Shown: positions 1 through 7,469, counted from the first letter of the stretch. The stretch is 16,971 nt of DNA from Dehalococcoidia bacterium UBA1123 (GCA_002313895.1 DCAW01000151.1:1-16971); one strand, 5' to 3'. Translations and numbers: made by a program. Notes: generated from the sequence alone by a model not told the origin.

Positions 1-361
1 TGAAGATCTGCCCTCTACGAATCTTTACTAAGTCCCCTGCCTCTCCAACGACGCGTTTCACAAAGTAGCCGGTCGCAGGATTTTCGCGGCTGAAAATCAC
101 CAGGTCACTCTGGCTCGGCGGATGACACGCAAACACCGGTGCCTCTCCTTCGACGTTGATGAAAGGCAGCCATTTCTTGAGACTTTCGGGATTGAACCTC
201 AGATAGATTAGTTTGTTCGCGCGGAGATAATCAGCGTCGTGAAGGGTAGGTTCCATGCTTGATCCGGAGACCCGAATGTTCTGGACGCCTTACGTGAGCG
301 TCAGAAACACCACCAATCCGACAACCGCCATCTCTAGCAGTCCCTTGAGAAACGACTTCAT
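1..361 (-). pseudogene. lepB: Signal peptidase I, N-terminal part, with in-frame stop
   Basis: Read on the minus strand from ATG at 361, this frame encodes a type I (S26) signal peptidase, the membrane enzyme that cuts signal peptides from exported proteins. The first 23 codons give a short charged start and a membrane segment (GLLEMAVVGLVVFLTLT). Codon 24 (292-290) is TAA. The same frame then stays open to the window edge. Counting the stop as residue 24, it shows the serine box SGSSMEPTL with catalytic Ser35, and the lysine box FVKRVVG with catalytic Lys102. No ATG, GTG or TTG lies between the stop and the serine box; the next ATG is the Met directly after Ser35, so restart there would lose the nucleophile. 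TAA is an ordinary stop for other genes here, so recoding is unlikely. It is either a recent nonsense mutation (for example CAA to TAA) or a sequence error. The gene runs off the left edge. Family identity is clear; whether it is inactive is inference. Confidence 0.85.
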
Positions 362-626
362 CTATCGGACCTTACTCACCCTTTGAATGCGCGATTTGGA
401 CCCGATTAAGTGTCGACTTTACGTCCTTGCAAATCACATTATCAATTCGACAGTGTAGCGACAACCCGAAAGAGGGTCGGTTCTCAGTATCGAAATGGTG
501 TAGATACGGGAGCCTGCGCTCAACGTCTCGCGATGGGTGATATGTTGCGTCCTCGGTGTTAGAATTGATTCGCCTTGATAAAGGTATTCACTTCGGTGTT
601 GCGCCGTCAAAGCACTAGGAGCGCAG
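362..626. other. Divergent intergenic region, lepB / aminotransferase
   Basis: These 265 bp separate two divergent genes. I see no credible coding frame. Only weak promoter-like hexamers are present on the minus (lepB) side, for example GATAAT at 443-438 with no good -35. On the plus side one pair of hexamers is listed separately. No strong hairpin-plus-T terminator or riboswitch-like pattern was recognised. Confidence 0.6.
537..565 (+). promoter_or_regulatory. Possible promoter for the class III aminotransferase
   Basis: GTGATA at 537-542 (4 of 6 to TTGACA) and TAGAAT at 560-565 (5 of 6 to TATAAT) are 17 nt apart and would start transcription about 55 nt before the ATG at 627. This is a consensus match by eye only. 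Confidence 0.35.
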
Positions 627-1928
627 ATGAGTTTCGAGAAAAGCAGGCAACTGCATGAACGTTCGGCTCGTTCATTGGCCGGAGGGGTGAGCAGCAACAT
701 CAGGCTGGGCGAGAAACCAACGCCGCTGTTTTTCGAGCGAGGCGAAGGCTCGCATTTGCTCGACGTCGACGGCAACGACTATGTGGATTACATGCTGGGA
801 CAGGGACCGGATATATTCGGGCACTCACCCAGATTCGCGATCGACGCCGTCACCCAGGCGATGCAAAAAGGCATAACTTACGCTGGCCAGCACGAGACCG
901 AGATCAGAGTTTCTGAGATGATTCAGGCTATTATTCCAGGCGCGGAACTCGTGAGATATGCCAGTTCCGGCACCGAGGTTGTGCAGGCTGTTCTACGATT
1001 GGCTCGGGCGTTCACCGGCAGGAACAAGTTCATTAAATTTGAAGGCCACTATCACGGTTGGGCAGATTCCACCAGTTTCAGCACGCTAGCTTCTCTGGAT
1101 CGGATGGGACCCTTGGATAACCCCACCGCTGTTCCAATGTCCGCTGGGATCGATCCCAACGTCGCTGATGATCTGATCATTCTTCCGTGGAACGACATCG
1201 ACGCAGTTGGGCATGTCGTGGAAGAACAAGGGGCAGATATTGCGGCGATCATCACGGAACCGATCATGTGCAACGCCAACTGCATCATGCCGAAACCTAG
1301 GTATCTTGAAGGTCTGAGGCGTGTCTGCGATGAGCGGGGCATCGTTCTAATCTTTGATGAAGTCATAACAGGATTCCGAGTGGCTCTGGGCGGCGCTCAG
1401 GAATTGTTCGGCGTGACACCAGACCTGTCCACCTATGCCAAAGCAATGGCTGGAGGCTTTCCACTGGCGATGTTCGCCGGAAAACACGAGATTATGTCTC
1501 TGGTAGCCGACGCGTCGGTTCTGCACGGCGGGACGGTGAACGGGAACAATATATCTATGGCCGCGGCAGAGGCATGCCTCTTGAGACTTCAAGACCCAGA
1601 ACTTGGGGCTTTGAATACATTGAAGGAGTCGGGAAGGGCGTTGATGCAGGGATTGGAGGAGTTGACTCGCAAACACGAGATACCAGCGCTGTTCCAGGGA
1701 CCCGGTCCCGTGTTTCACATGAGCTTCACTGATGCATCTGAGATCACCGACTATCGCGAGCACGCAATGTCGGTTGACCAGGAAGCATACGCAAGATTTT
1801 GCGAAGGGATGCTGGAGCGCGGAATCCGACTTATCGGACGAGGAATCTGGTTTACCTCAACAGAACACACTGAGGAAGATATCGCCCGGACGCTCAAGGC
1901 CGCCGACGAAACACTGGCCGATCTTTAA
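627..1928 (+). CDS. Class III PLP aminotransferase, glutamate-1-semialdehyde aminomutase-like
   Basis: This 433-residue protein belongs to the class III pyridoxal-phosphate aminotransferases, closest in style to glutamate-1-semialdehyde 2,1-aminomutase (HemL). Visible landmarks are the N-terminal GGVSSNIR, the cofactor phosphate region SSGTEVV (113-119), HYHGW (141-145), the cofactor-binding aspartate in FDEVITGFR (D244) and the Schiff-base lysine in TYAKAMAGG (K272). Length is normal for the family. The start ATG is supported by AGGAG at 617-621, five bases upstream. No heme-pathway gene is nearby, and the glycine-rich stretch after the lysine and the HYHGW motif differ from textbook HemL. 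A different amino-acid or amine substrate is therefore possible, and I give no gene symbol. It converges with the DegV gene, with only 17 bp between the two stop codons and no visible terminator. Confidence 0.85.
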   Translation: MSFEKSRQLHERSARSLAGGVSSNIRLGEKPTPLFFERGEGSHLLDVDGNDYVDYMLGQGPDIFGHSPRFAIDAVTQAMQKGITYAGQHETEIRVSEMIQAIIPGAELVRYASSGTEVVQAVLRLARAFTGRNKFIKFEGHYHGWADSTSFSTLASLDRMGPLDNPTAVPMSAGIDPNVADDLIILPWNDIDAVGHVVEEQGADIAAIITEPIMCNANCIMPKPRYLEGLRRVCDERGIVLIFDEVITGFRVALGGAQELFGVTPDLSTYAKAMAGGFPLAMFAGKHEIMSLVADASVLHGGTVNGNNISMAAAEACLLRLQDPELGALNTLKESGRALMQGLEELTRKHEIPALFQGPGPVFHMSFTDASEITDYREHAMSVDQEAYARFCEGMLERGIRLIGRGIWFTSTEHTEEDIARTLKAADETLADL

Positions 1929-1945
1929 GCAGTTCATATTCCGAG

Positions 1946-2791
1946 TCATTCAGCCCAGAACGCGACGCCGAGCATGCCGGGTCCGATGTGGGCCCCCATG
2001 ACCGGAGTAAACTCTGTCACATAGGAATCGACGCACTCGAACTCTTCAGAAATGCGCTGACTCAGCAGTGCTGCGTTCTCCGCTGATGCAGCATGGTTGA
2101 TTGAAACGTGGATTCGAGCTCCATCAATGCGCTCCGCCATCAGGTCAATAATCTTGGTCATTGCCTTTTTCACTGTTCGTGGTCGCCCAAGATTCTCGAT
2201 GTTAGAGTGTCGCAGTTCAAATGTCGGTTTCAGTTTCAGCAGTGAAGCTCCTAAATGGGCGATTCGGGGCACCCGGCCTCCTTTCCATAGGTAGTACAGT
2301 GTGTCCACGAATGCCAACAGTCTCACCCGTTCCTTGATACTTTTTGCCAACGCCAACGTCTCTGTGAGGCTCCCGCCATTTCGCGCTTGATCCAGCGCCC
2401 CCATTGCGATAAGACCTTCGCCGCCAGCTGCGGATTCGGAATCCATGATCGTGATGTTGCAGTCAGGATGCGTCAGCAAAAATTGCTCGGAAGCTGTGCG
2501 CGCCGAATCCGCTGTCGCGCTGAAATGGGCTGCGACCACGATACAGAGTATCGAGTCCGACTCTCGGGCGGCGGCTTCAAATCCTCGGACGAAGGCGGCC
2601 GGCGACGGGGCCGATGTGGTTGCGCCGCCTGGGGATTGCTTCAACAACGCATAAAAATCAGCGACTGAAATATCGACGCCGTCGATAAATTCCTGGTTGT
2701 TGATGGTCAAAGTCATGGGAACGACGTGGAGCTTCGGGTCGCTCAGAACACTGGCAGGCAGAGATGCTGCACTATCCGCCACAATGGACAC
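1946..2791 (-). CDS. DegV family fatty-acid-binding protein
   Basis: The 281-residue product matches the DegV/FakB family, soluble proteins that hold one fatty acid; in Firmicutes FakB partners present it to the kinase FakA. Visible signs are the N-terminal SIVADSAASLP strand-and-loop, the ATTSAPSPAAF segment matching the family's TSQPS loop, a GGRVPRI stretch, and a C-terminal half ending in GPGMLGVAFW, where the family usually has GPG and G.. motifs. I place the start at GTG 2791-2789. The open frame extends 74 codons further upstream, but that part overlaps the preceding gene, is arginine-rich and resembles nothing. Length from the GTG fits the family. It is the last gene of the padR - HAAS - degV unit, 47 bp after the membrane-protein gene. 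No FakA is in view, so its partner is unknown. Confidence 0.85.
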   Translation of the reverse strand: MSIVADSAASLPASVLSDPKLHVVPMTLTINNQEFIDGVDISVADFYALLKQSPGGATTSAPSPAAFVRGFEAAARESDSILCIVVAAHFSATADSARTASEQFLLTHPDCNITIMDSESAAGGEGLIAMGALDQARNGGSLTETLALAKSIKERVRLLAFVDTLYYLWKGGRVPRIAHLGASLLKLKPTFELRHSNIENLGRPRTVKKAMTKIIDLMAERIDGARIHVSINHAASAENAALLSQRISEEFECVDSYVTEFTPVMGAHIGPGMLGVAFWAE

Positions 2792-2838
2792 AGAGTTTCC
2801 GCGCCGAGCGGTTCGTTGAGTGATGTCGAAACCTCTAT

Positions 2839-3840
2839 CTATTCGGCGGATTCGGGGAGGCCGCTCTTCTGGTCGGCGCCAAATACGTACTCTGCCAGTT
2901 CCTCGCGATTGTCCTTCAAGTCGAACAGCGCTGGGCTGAGAAGCACTGCCATGGACATCACAACGAACACAAATACCCCCATGTATCCGCGACCGCCCTG
3001 AACGCTCATCCATGCCAGAATTATCAAAGATGGCGTCGTGATGAGCAGCAACGCCACTCTGATCAGGCGTTTGCCGATACGGTAGAAAACTGCAGTCGCG
3101 ACAGCGATAATGATGAACACGATGGCTGCGCTGGAGTCAACCTCACGAAGTTGCCTCACGTTTTCGCTTTCAGCGAATCCCCAATTGTAAAAGAAGAAGA
3201 ACCAGTAGGCTAAAAACGGCATCGGCAGAACGGCCAGCGACGCCATCACCCAGTCGGGGCGGGCGACTCTAGAGACGAATCTAATCACGATCCAAAGCGA
3301 AAATCCGATATAAACAAACGACGCAATGTAAATCGGGATGCTAAGAGGCAGCGTTCCTTGAGTGAGAACTACCCAGGCCCCGTAGCCTACCGCGCTCATC
3401 GCAAGGCCCCAAGACACTATTGGGGCGACCAACGAATAGCCGAGCCAGGGGTACGTCCAACGGGGCCGACCTTTGCGCCAGCCAACGACGCTCGTTCCTA
3501 TCGCGATAGTCAGCATCGCGCCGACCCACACAGGATTTTTCCAAAGATGGAATGCGTAAGTGAAAGCAAGTAGGATGTGTGGCAGCACCGCGAGGGCGGT
3601 ATGGTGCCAGGAGCCTCGGGAGTGGACTTCGTAGAACTGGCCTGCGAGCGCCCGATACGAACCAAGCCCACTAAGCGCATCCTGAACCGCCTCGTCAGAG
3701 GATTTGCCTTCGTCGATCAGGTCCTGGGTGCGGTCTTCGATATGCGTCTCTAGCTCAACGAGAATCTTGTCTCGTTCGCCAGGATCGAGATGAAGCCGCT
3801 TTTCCAAAGTTTTCAGATACCCGCGCAATTGGGACGCCAT
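2839..3840 (-). CDS. HAAS-domain multi-pass membrane protein
   Basis: This 333-residue protein starts with about 75 residues of helical, charged sequence of the HAAS / DUF1700 type: a YLKTLEKRL helix, a GERDKILVELETHIED helix, then DEAVQDALSGLGSYRALA. About eight hydrophobic segments follow between residues 80 and 310, including one very aromatic stretch (AYWFFFFYNW), and the tail is short and acidic. HAAS domains are commonly encoded beside PadR regulators and are thought to signal through attached membrane domains; the substrate or signal cannot be read from sequence. The gene begins 21 bp after the padR stop and is probably co-transcribed with it. The site before the ATG is a weak Shine-Dalgarno (GGGA). 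It may be a sensor, a permease or a PadR-linked antagonist; I cannot decide. Confidence 0.75.
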   Translation of the reverse strand: MASQLRGYLKTLEKRLHLDPGERDKILVELETHIEDRTQDLIDEGKSSDEAVQDALSGLGSYRALAGQFYEVHSRGSWHHTALAVLPHILLAFTYAFHLWKNPVWVGAMLTIAIGTSVVGWRKGRPRWTYPWLGYSLVAPIVSWGLAMSAVGYGAWVVLTQGTLPLSIPIYIASFVYIGFSLWIVIRFVSRVARPDWVMASLAVLPMPFLAYWFFFFYNWGFAESENVRQLREVDSSAAIVFIIIAVATAVFYRIGKRLIRVALLLITTPSLIILAWMSVQGGRGYMGVFVFVVMSMAVLLSPALFDLKDNREELAEYVFGADQKSGLPESAE

Positions 3841-3861
3841 TTGGAATCCCGAAACCCCCGT

Positions 3862-4212
3862 CTAGATATTCTCTGGTCGCGCAACAAGGTCAACCGCTTC
3901 TGTGAACTTGCTCCATTCCTGGAGCATAGATTCGAGCCGAGCGCGTCCCAGACCGGTAATATAATAGTACCGGCGAGCCTGGCCACTGGGAGAGTCTTCC
4001 CACTTTCCCTCGACCATCTCGTCTCTTTCAAGACGATGCAGCGCGGGGTAGAGCGTGCCCTCTTTGAAACGGAAATATCCGCTGCTTCGGTTGTCCATCT
4101 CCTTAACCAACTGGTAGCCATACATAGCTTCAGTGGCCAAGAGAGAGAGCAAAAGCGTTTCGGTGCTTCCCTTAAGCAACTCTCTGCGATACAACTCGTT
4201 CTGGACCTCCAT
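3862..4212 (-). CDS. PadR family transcriptional regulator
   Basis: This 116-residue protein carries the PadR-type winged helix: the LLKGSTETLLLSLLA helix, the MYGYQLVKEM recognition region, the FKEGTLYPALHRLERDEMV helix and wing, and the basic GQARRYYYITGLGRARL segment. A short C-terminal helix for dimerisation follows. It matches the compact PadR-s2 class, normally a repressor responding to small molecules or to a membrane partner. AGGAGG at 4228-4223 lies 10 nt before the ATG. It is first in a minus-strand unit with the HAAS membrane protein and degV. A strong consensus promoter sits just upstream, and a small palindrome overlaps its -10, which suggests autoregulation. Family identity is solid; operator and ligand are inference. 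Confidence 0.9.
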   Translation of the reverse strand: MEVQNELYRRELLKGSTETLLLSLLATEAMYGYQLVKEMDNRSSGYFRFKEGTLYPALHRLERDEMVEGKWEDSPSGQARRYYYITGLGRARLESMLQEWSKFTEAVDLVARPENI

Positions 4213-4230
4213 TAGGCTGGCGCCTCCTGA

Positions 4231-4259
4231 ATTATGTTATAAACTGACTACGGCGTCAA
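4231..4259 (-). promoter_or_regulatory. Promoter of the padR-HAAS-degV unit
   Basis: Read on the minus strand, TTGACG (4259-4254) and CATAAT (4236-4231) each match the sigma-70 consensus at 5 of 6 positions and are 17 nt apart. The predicted start would lie at about 4224, close to or within the AGGAGG (4228-4223), so the leader would be very short. Confidence 0.65.
4232..4242. promoter_or_regulatory. Small palindrome overlapping the padR -10, possible PadR operator
   Basis: The 11-bp TTATGTTATAA has 4-bp TTAT/ATAA arms around 3 bases and overlaps the -10 hexamer of the padR promoter. PadR proteins often repress their own operon through an AT-rich dyad at the promoter, so the position fits. 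The dyad is short and could be chance. Confidence 0.35.
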
Positions 4260-4425
4260 GCCGACTCCGGTTTCTTTGTGGTCCCGTTGCTTGAGCATGG
4301 ATTGGTGGCGAATTTTGATTGGAATCTGGCTCAATAATCCGAATGATCCGCCTGCGGGCGCGCCTGATTATCGGTCGAATTTTCTGATTTTTGCGTCCTG
4401 CCCCGGTTTGCGGGCTGTATCTTCG
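4260..4425. other. Central part of the padR / hisZ intergenic region
   Basis: Between the padR and hisZ promoters there are about 165 bp without a convincing gene. A short CCCG/CGGG dyad near 4402-4414 is the only inverted repeat I noticed, and it is too small to name. The AT-rich runs around 4310-4330 and 4375-4395 hold no recognised motif. Confidence 0.5.
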
Positions 4426-4454
4426 TTGATGCCAGTTGAAGCGTCATGTAAAAT
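4426..4454 (+). promoter_or_regulatory. Promoter of the his operon
   Basis: TTGATG (4426-4431, 4 of 6) and TAAAAT (4449-4454, 5 of 6) are separated by 17 nt. Transcription would start near 4461, leaving a leader of about 18 nt that carries GAGG (4465-4468), 10 nt before the TTG start of hisZ. Such a short leader leaves no room for an attenuator or T-box before the first gene. Confidence 0.55.
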
Positions 4455-4478
4455 TCACACCACTGAGGTTTTATTGGA

Positions 4479-5699
4479 TTGAATCTTGACACTGTGAAAA
4501 AACTGGCAGGCACGCGAGACCTTTCCGGAAATGATCTGGCCCTGGCCAATTCTCTGGAATCGGCGATGAGTTCTGCTTTATCAGCCGCTGACTATGAACG
4601 GATCGAAACTCCGGTTCTCGAGAGGGCAGACCTGTTCGCCCGCAAGTCTGGTGGCGAAATCAACAGCAGCCTGTACTCATTCACCGATCCTGGCGGAGTG
4701 AAGGTGAGTTTGAGGCCAGAATTCACCTCGTCAGTTATTCGGAACTTGATCGAGAGCCCTCAACCGGGGACGAGACCACATCGACGGGCTTACTCAGGAC
4801 CGGTGTTCCGTTACGGCGACGGCGCTTTTCGTCAAATGACCCAGGTCGGAGCTGAACTTGTTGGAGCAGCTGAACCTTCTGCCGACGCTGAAATTCTCGG
4901 ATTGGCTTTGGAATGTGTGCAGGCCGCCAAGATTGAGAGGTATTCTTTCAGGATCGGACACCTGGGGCTTATGCATGAGACGCTGAGATCGTTCGGTCTG
5001 TCTGAACCTGTGAGAATGTATGTCGCATCCAACATGGAACGAATCGCTGACGAGACTCGAAACCTGAACGATTTGCTCGACCAGGCGCAGGCCTCTGGAC
5101 TGGTGACATCAGGGGACAGGTCCGTTCCGATGTCTGACACCAACGGAACTGTTCAGTTGGACGAGACTACCCGGACGCTCCTGCGCGAGTCGATTGGCGT
5201 TCCCATAGGTAGACGTTCTCCTGAAAAGATTCTTGACAGGTTGATGCGGAAGACCAGGGATGCCACAGATCCTGAATCGTTCCTGAACGCTGTCGAAATA
5301 TCTCGCAACTTGGCTCAACTGAAGGGCGAAGCGGGCGCTGTCGTCGAATCCGCACGGACGGCGTTGGCGGATGCCGGTGTTAACCCGACGATCACTCAAA
5401 ACTTGCACAGCGTCATGGAACGCCTAAACGGCGACGGGTTTCCGATGGATGCCGTGACGGTTGATCTGTCTTTCGCCCGAGGAATCGCCTATTACACCGG
5501 GTTGGTTTTCGAGGTCCAAATGAACACTAACGCCGGCAAGGCGCCCATCGGCGGCGGCGGTCGATACGATGGCCTGGTCAAGTCACTTGGAGGCGTACAG
5601 GACATGCCCGCGTTGGGGTTTGCATTCAACATCGAACAGATTATCGACGCGCTGAATGATGAATCCAAATCCTCGAACTTGACCGCGGAGAAAGGTTAG
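4479..5699 (+). CDS. hisZ: HisZ-type ATP phosphoribosyltransferase regulatory subunit (HisRS paralogue)
   Basis: The 406-residue protein has a class II synthetase core like histidyl-tRNA synthetase but lacks the anticodon-binding domain, ending just after motif 3. Landmarks are motif 1 around YERIETPVLERADLF (39-53), LRPEFTSSV (78-86), a motif 2 region with R111 (FRYGDGAFRQMTQVGAE), the HisRS-like LSFARGIAYYTGLVFEV (330-346) and GGGRYDGLVKSLGG (358-372). Motif 3 reads GFAFNIEQI, with Gln387 where active synthetases have the ATP-binding arginine, and the motif 2 glutamate is replaced (FRYG). It is therefore unlikely to charge tRNA and fits HisZ, which binds HisG and is needed with short-form HisG. 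A stretch around 205-300 is poorly matched to the family. The start is TTG with GAGG 10 nt upstream; GTG at 4494 is an alternative. hisG follows after 1 nt. Confidence 0.8.
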   Translation: MNLDTVKKLAGTRDLSGNDLALANSLESAMSSALSAADYERIETPVLERADLFARKSGGEINSSLYSFTDPGGVKVSLRPEFTSSVIRNLIESPQPGTRPHRRAYSGPVFRYGDGAFRQMTQVGAELVGAAEPSADAEILGLALECVQAAKIERYSFRIGHLGLMHETLRSFGLSEPVRMYVASNMERIADETRNLNDLLDQAQASGLVTSGDRSVPMSDTNGTVQLDETTRTLLRESIGVPIGRRSPEKILDRLMRKTRDATDPESFLNAVEISRNLAQLKGEAGAVVESARTALADAGVNPTITQNLHSVMERLNGDGFPMDAVTVDLSFARGIAYYTGLVFEVQMNTNAGKAPIGGGGRYDGLVKSLGGVQDMPALGFAFNIEQIIDALNDESKSSNLTAEKG

Positions 5700-5700
5700 C

Positions 5701-6717
5701 GTGGACATCAATTCGCCTCTTCGGCTTTCGATACCCAGCAGCGGAGCGCTGGCCCAACCGGCGCTCGACCTTCTGCGAGCGTGTGGCCTCGGCGTGTTAC
5801 GGACCAATTCACGGACATACACCGCTGAAATTCCCGCTTTGCCAGGTGTGGCCGTCAGCTTTCAACGTGGCTCTGACATCACACAAAAAATCGACGAAGG
5901 AAGCGCAGACCTCGGAATTGTTGGCAAGGACAGATTTCTGGAAAGTCGCCGCGTAGATGGCGAAACCCGAGTGATTATCGAGCTGGGATTCGGCAGGAGT
6001 CAGCTAGTCCTGGGGGTCCCAGACGCTTGGGTGGATGTCACCTCCATTGCCGATATTTCTGAACTGTCGATGGAGTTCAGAGCCGAAGGAAGCGATCTCA
6101 AGATTGCAACGAAATACCCTCGACTCGTCGAGCGCCACCTACTGGCGAGCGGCGTGAACTATTTTTCCCTCGTCCAGTCCAGCGGGACGCTTGAAGTTGC
6201 GCCAGCTATGGGATTTGCGGACATAATTGCCGACATCACCGAGAGCGGCACGACGATGAGAGCGAACCATCTGAAACAGATCGATGGCGGTACGTTAATC
6301 GCGTCTCAGGCGTGCCTGGTTGGGCGTCGTCTTCGGCACGGCAAGGACGACGCTCAATTGGAACGAGCCCGTTCACTAACTGACATGATCGAAGCGCACC
6401 TGGCGGCGAGGAAACTCTACAGCGTCACCGCGAACATGAAGGGAGATACCGCGGAAGATGTGGCCGGTTATGTTCTCGACCATGCAGATATTTCAGGGTT
6501 GAGGGGGCCGACGATATCCAAAGTTTATACCCAGGACGCAGAAGGTTGGTTTGCGGTGACGGTCATAGTCGAGCAGTCCCGATTGCTCGCCGCAGTTGAA
6601 CAACTTCGAAGCGTTGGCGGAACCAGCGTAACTGTCTCGCAACCCAATTATGTGTTCGACTCGTCGCACAAGGCTTATGAGCGCCTGACCGCGAACGGGG
6701 TCGAGCGGAAGAGTTAG
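5701..6717 (+). CDS. hisG: ATP phosphoribosyltransferase, long form with C-terminal regulatory domain
   Basis: HisG condenses ATP and PRPP in the committed step of histidine synthesis. The 338-residue protein shows the periplasmic-binding-protein-like catalytic fold: DLGIVGKDRFLE (70-81), IATKYPRLVERHL (135-147), SSGTLEVAPAMGFADIIADI (160-179) and the PRPP loop ESGTTMRAN (181-189). Residues of about 240-320 form an additional ACT-like HisG_C domain (GPTISKV ... WFAVTVIVE ... AVEQLRSVGGTSVTVSQP), which binds histidine for feedback control in long-form enzymes. Short forms that depend on HisZ stop before this domain. It starts at GTG, one base after the hisZ stop, with GGAG and AGG of 5687-5694 as ribosome site inside the hisZ end. 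Co-occurrence of a HisZ-type gene and a long HisG is unusual and is treated as a finding. Confidence 0.9.
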   Translation: MDINSPLRLSIPSSGALAQPALDLLRACGLGVLRTNSRTYTAEIPALPGVAVSFQRGSDITQKIDEGSADLGIVGKDRFLESRRVDGETRVIIELGFGRSQLVLGVPDAWVDVTSIADISELSMEFRAEGSDLKIATKYPRLVERHLLASGVNYFSLVQSSGTLEVAPAMGFADIIADITESGTTMRANHLKQIDGGTLIASQACLVGRRLRHGKDDAQLERARSLTDMIEAHLAARKLYSVTANMKGDTAEDVAGYVLDHADISGLRGPTISKVYTQDAEGWFAVTVIVEQSRLLAAVEQLRSVGGTSVTVSQPNYVFDSSHKAYERLTANGVERKS

Positions 6718-6722
6718 AGAAT

Positions 6723-7469
6723 TTGCCCAATCTTCCCGCCCACATAAGCCTCGCGATGCAAACAGCTGATGTCCTCCAGCACCCCAACCTGGAGGCCCAT
6801 CTTGGGTATTATTTGCTGGGGTCAACATCCCCTGATATTCGGGTAATCACCCGACAAAGCAGAGAGCTTTATCATTTCACCGACCTTGATTTTCAGCACG
6901 TTGGAACCGGCGTAGCGGGAATGTTTCGCGCCCACCCAGAACTTCGGGATATCGATGGCTTGGACGGCCCGACTCGCGCGTTCGTTGCCGGTTACATCAC
7001 GCATCTGCTCGCCGATGAAACGTACATATTCCACTTGTTCAGGCCGTATTTTGGCAATCGAGATGTGTTTGAGGATGCCACCACAGGCAGGCTGCTAGAC
7101 CGAGCGTTGCAACTCGACCTTGATCGAGAGGTGTGGCAACGAGTCGGCGGGTGGCTGGAAAACGTCGAGTTCGCTCCAGAGCGGGTGCACGTTGATTTTT
7201 TGGAACTGGGGTCTTTATCGAAGTGGCGCGATTGGGTGTTCGAGGTAGTCAACAGAGGGTTCACCTGGGACCGTCTCAGATTCATGGCCCGGAGAATTGC
7301 CGCAGGCGATGAAGAACATCCCGCGATTGAACTTGTAGAGGAATTCCTCGACAGGATTCCCGAATCTCTGGAGCGAATTTACGATGTTGTGCCTCGCGAG
7401 AAGGTGGATGACTTCAAGACCCGCGCCGTTGATTCGCTGGTGAATGCGGTCGGGGAGTATCTCGATTGA
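6723..7469 (+). CDS. Zinc-dependent phospholipase C-like protein in the his operon
   Basis: The 248-residue protein resembles the zinc-dependent phospholipase C / S1-P1 nuclease-like family (PF00882 type). Metal-ligand candidates are His7 in LPAHI, Asp38 in GSTSPDIR, His51 in YHF, then His94, Asp98 and His104 in GYITHLLADETYIFHLF. The spacing 94-98-104 equals His118-Asp122-His128 of Bacillus cereus phospholipase C. The last ligand pair of that enzyme (His142/Glu146) has no clear counterpart. There is no signal peptide, so it is probably cytoplasmic and not a secreted toxin. The start is TTG at 6723, 5 nt after the hisG stop; its own stop overlaps the hisD start in TTGA, so its translation is coupled to hisD. 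The real substrate is unknown. Family assignment is from motifs; a role in histidine metabolism is not established. Confidence 0.7.
   Translation: MPNLPAHISLAMQTADVLQHPNLEAHLGYYLLGSTSPDIRVITRQSRELYHFTDLDFQHVGTGVAGMFRAHPELRDIDGLDGPTRAFVAGYITHLLADETYIFHLFRPYFGNRDVFEDATTGRLLDRALQLDLDREVWQRVGGWLENVEFAPERVHVDFLELGSLSKWRDWVFEVVNRGFTWDRLRFMARRIAAGDEEHPAIELVEEFLDRIPESLERIYDVVPREKVDDFKTRAVDSLVNAVGEYLD

Noticed and set aside
627..1928. Calling the aminotransferase hemL
   Set aside because: Family features fit, but no heme gene is nearby and several motif residues differ, so the substrate is left open.
2792..3013. 74-codon upstream extension of the DegV frame
   Set aside because: It overlaps the end of the HAAS gene, is arginine-rich and unlike DegV; the GTG at 2791 gives the normal length.
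3790..4215. 141-codon plus-strand open frame
   Set aside because: It is antisense to padR and the start of the HAAS gene, both of which have strong family signatures.
4482..4496. 15-bp sequence AATCTTGACACTGTG shared with 7527-7541
   Set aside because: It occurs once at the hisZ start and once inside hisD; by size of the window a chance match is plausible and there is no repeat structure around it.
4479..5699. Functional histidyl-tRNA synthetase
   Set aside because: There is no anticodon-binding domain, motif 3 arginine is Gln and the gene sits before hisG.
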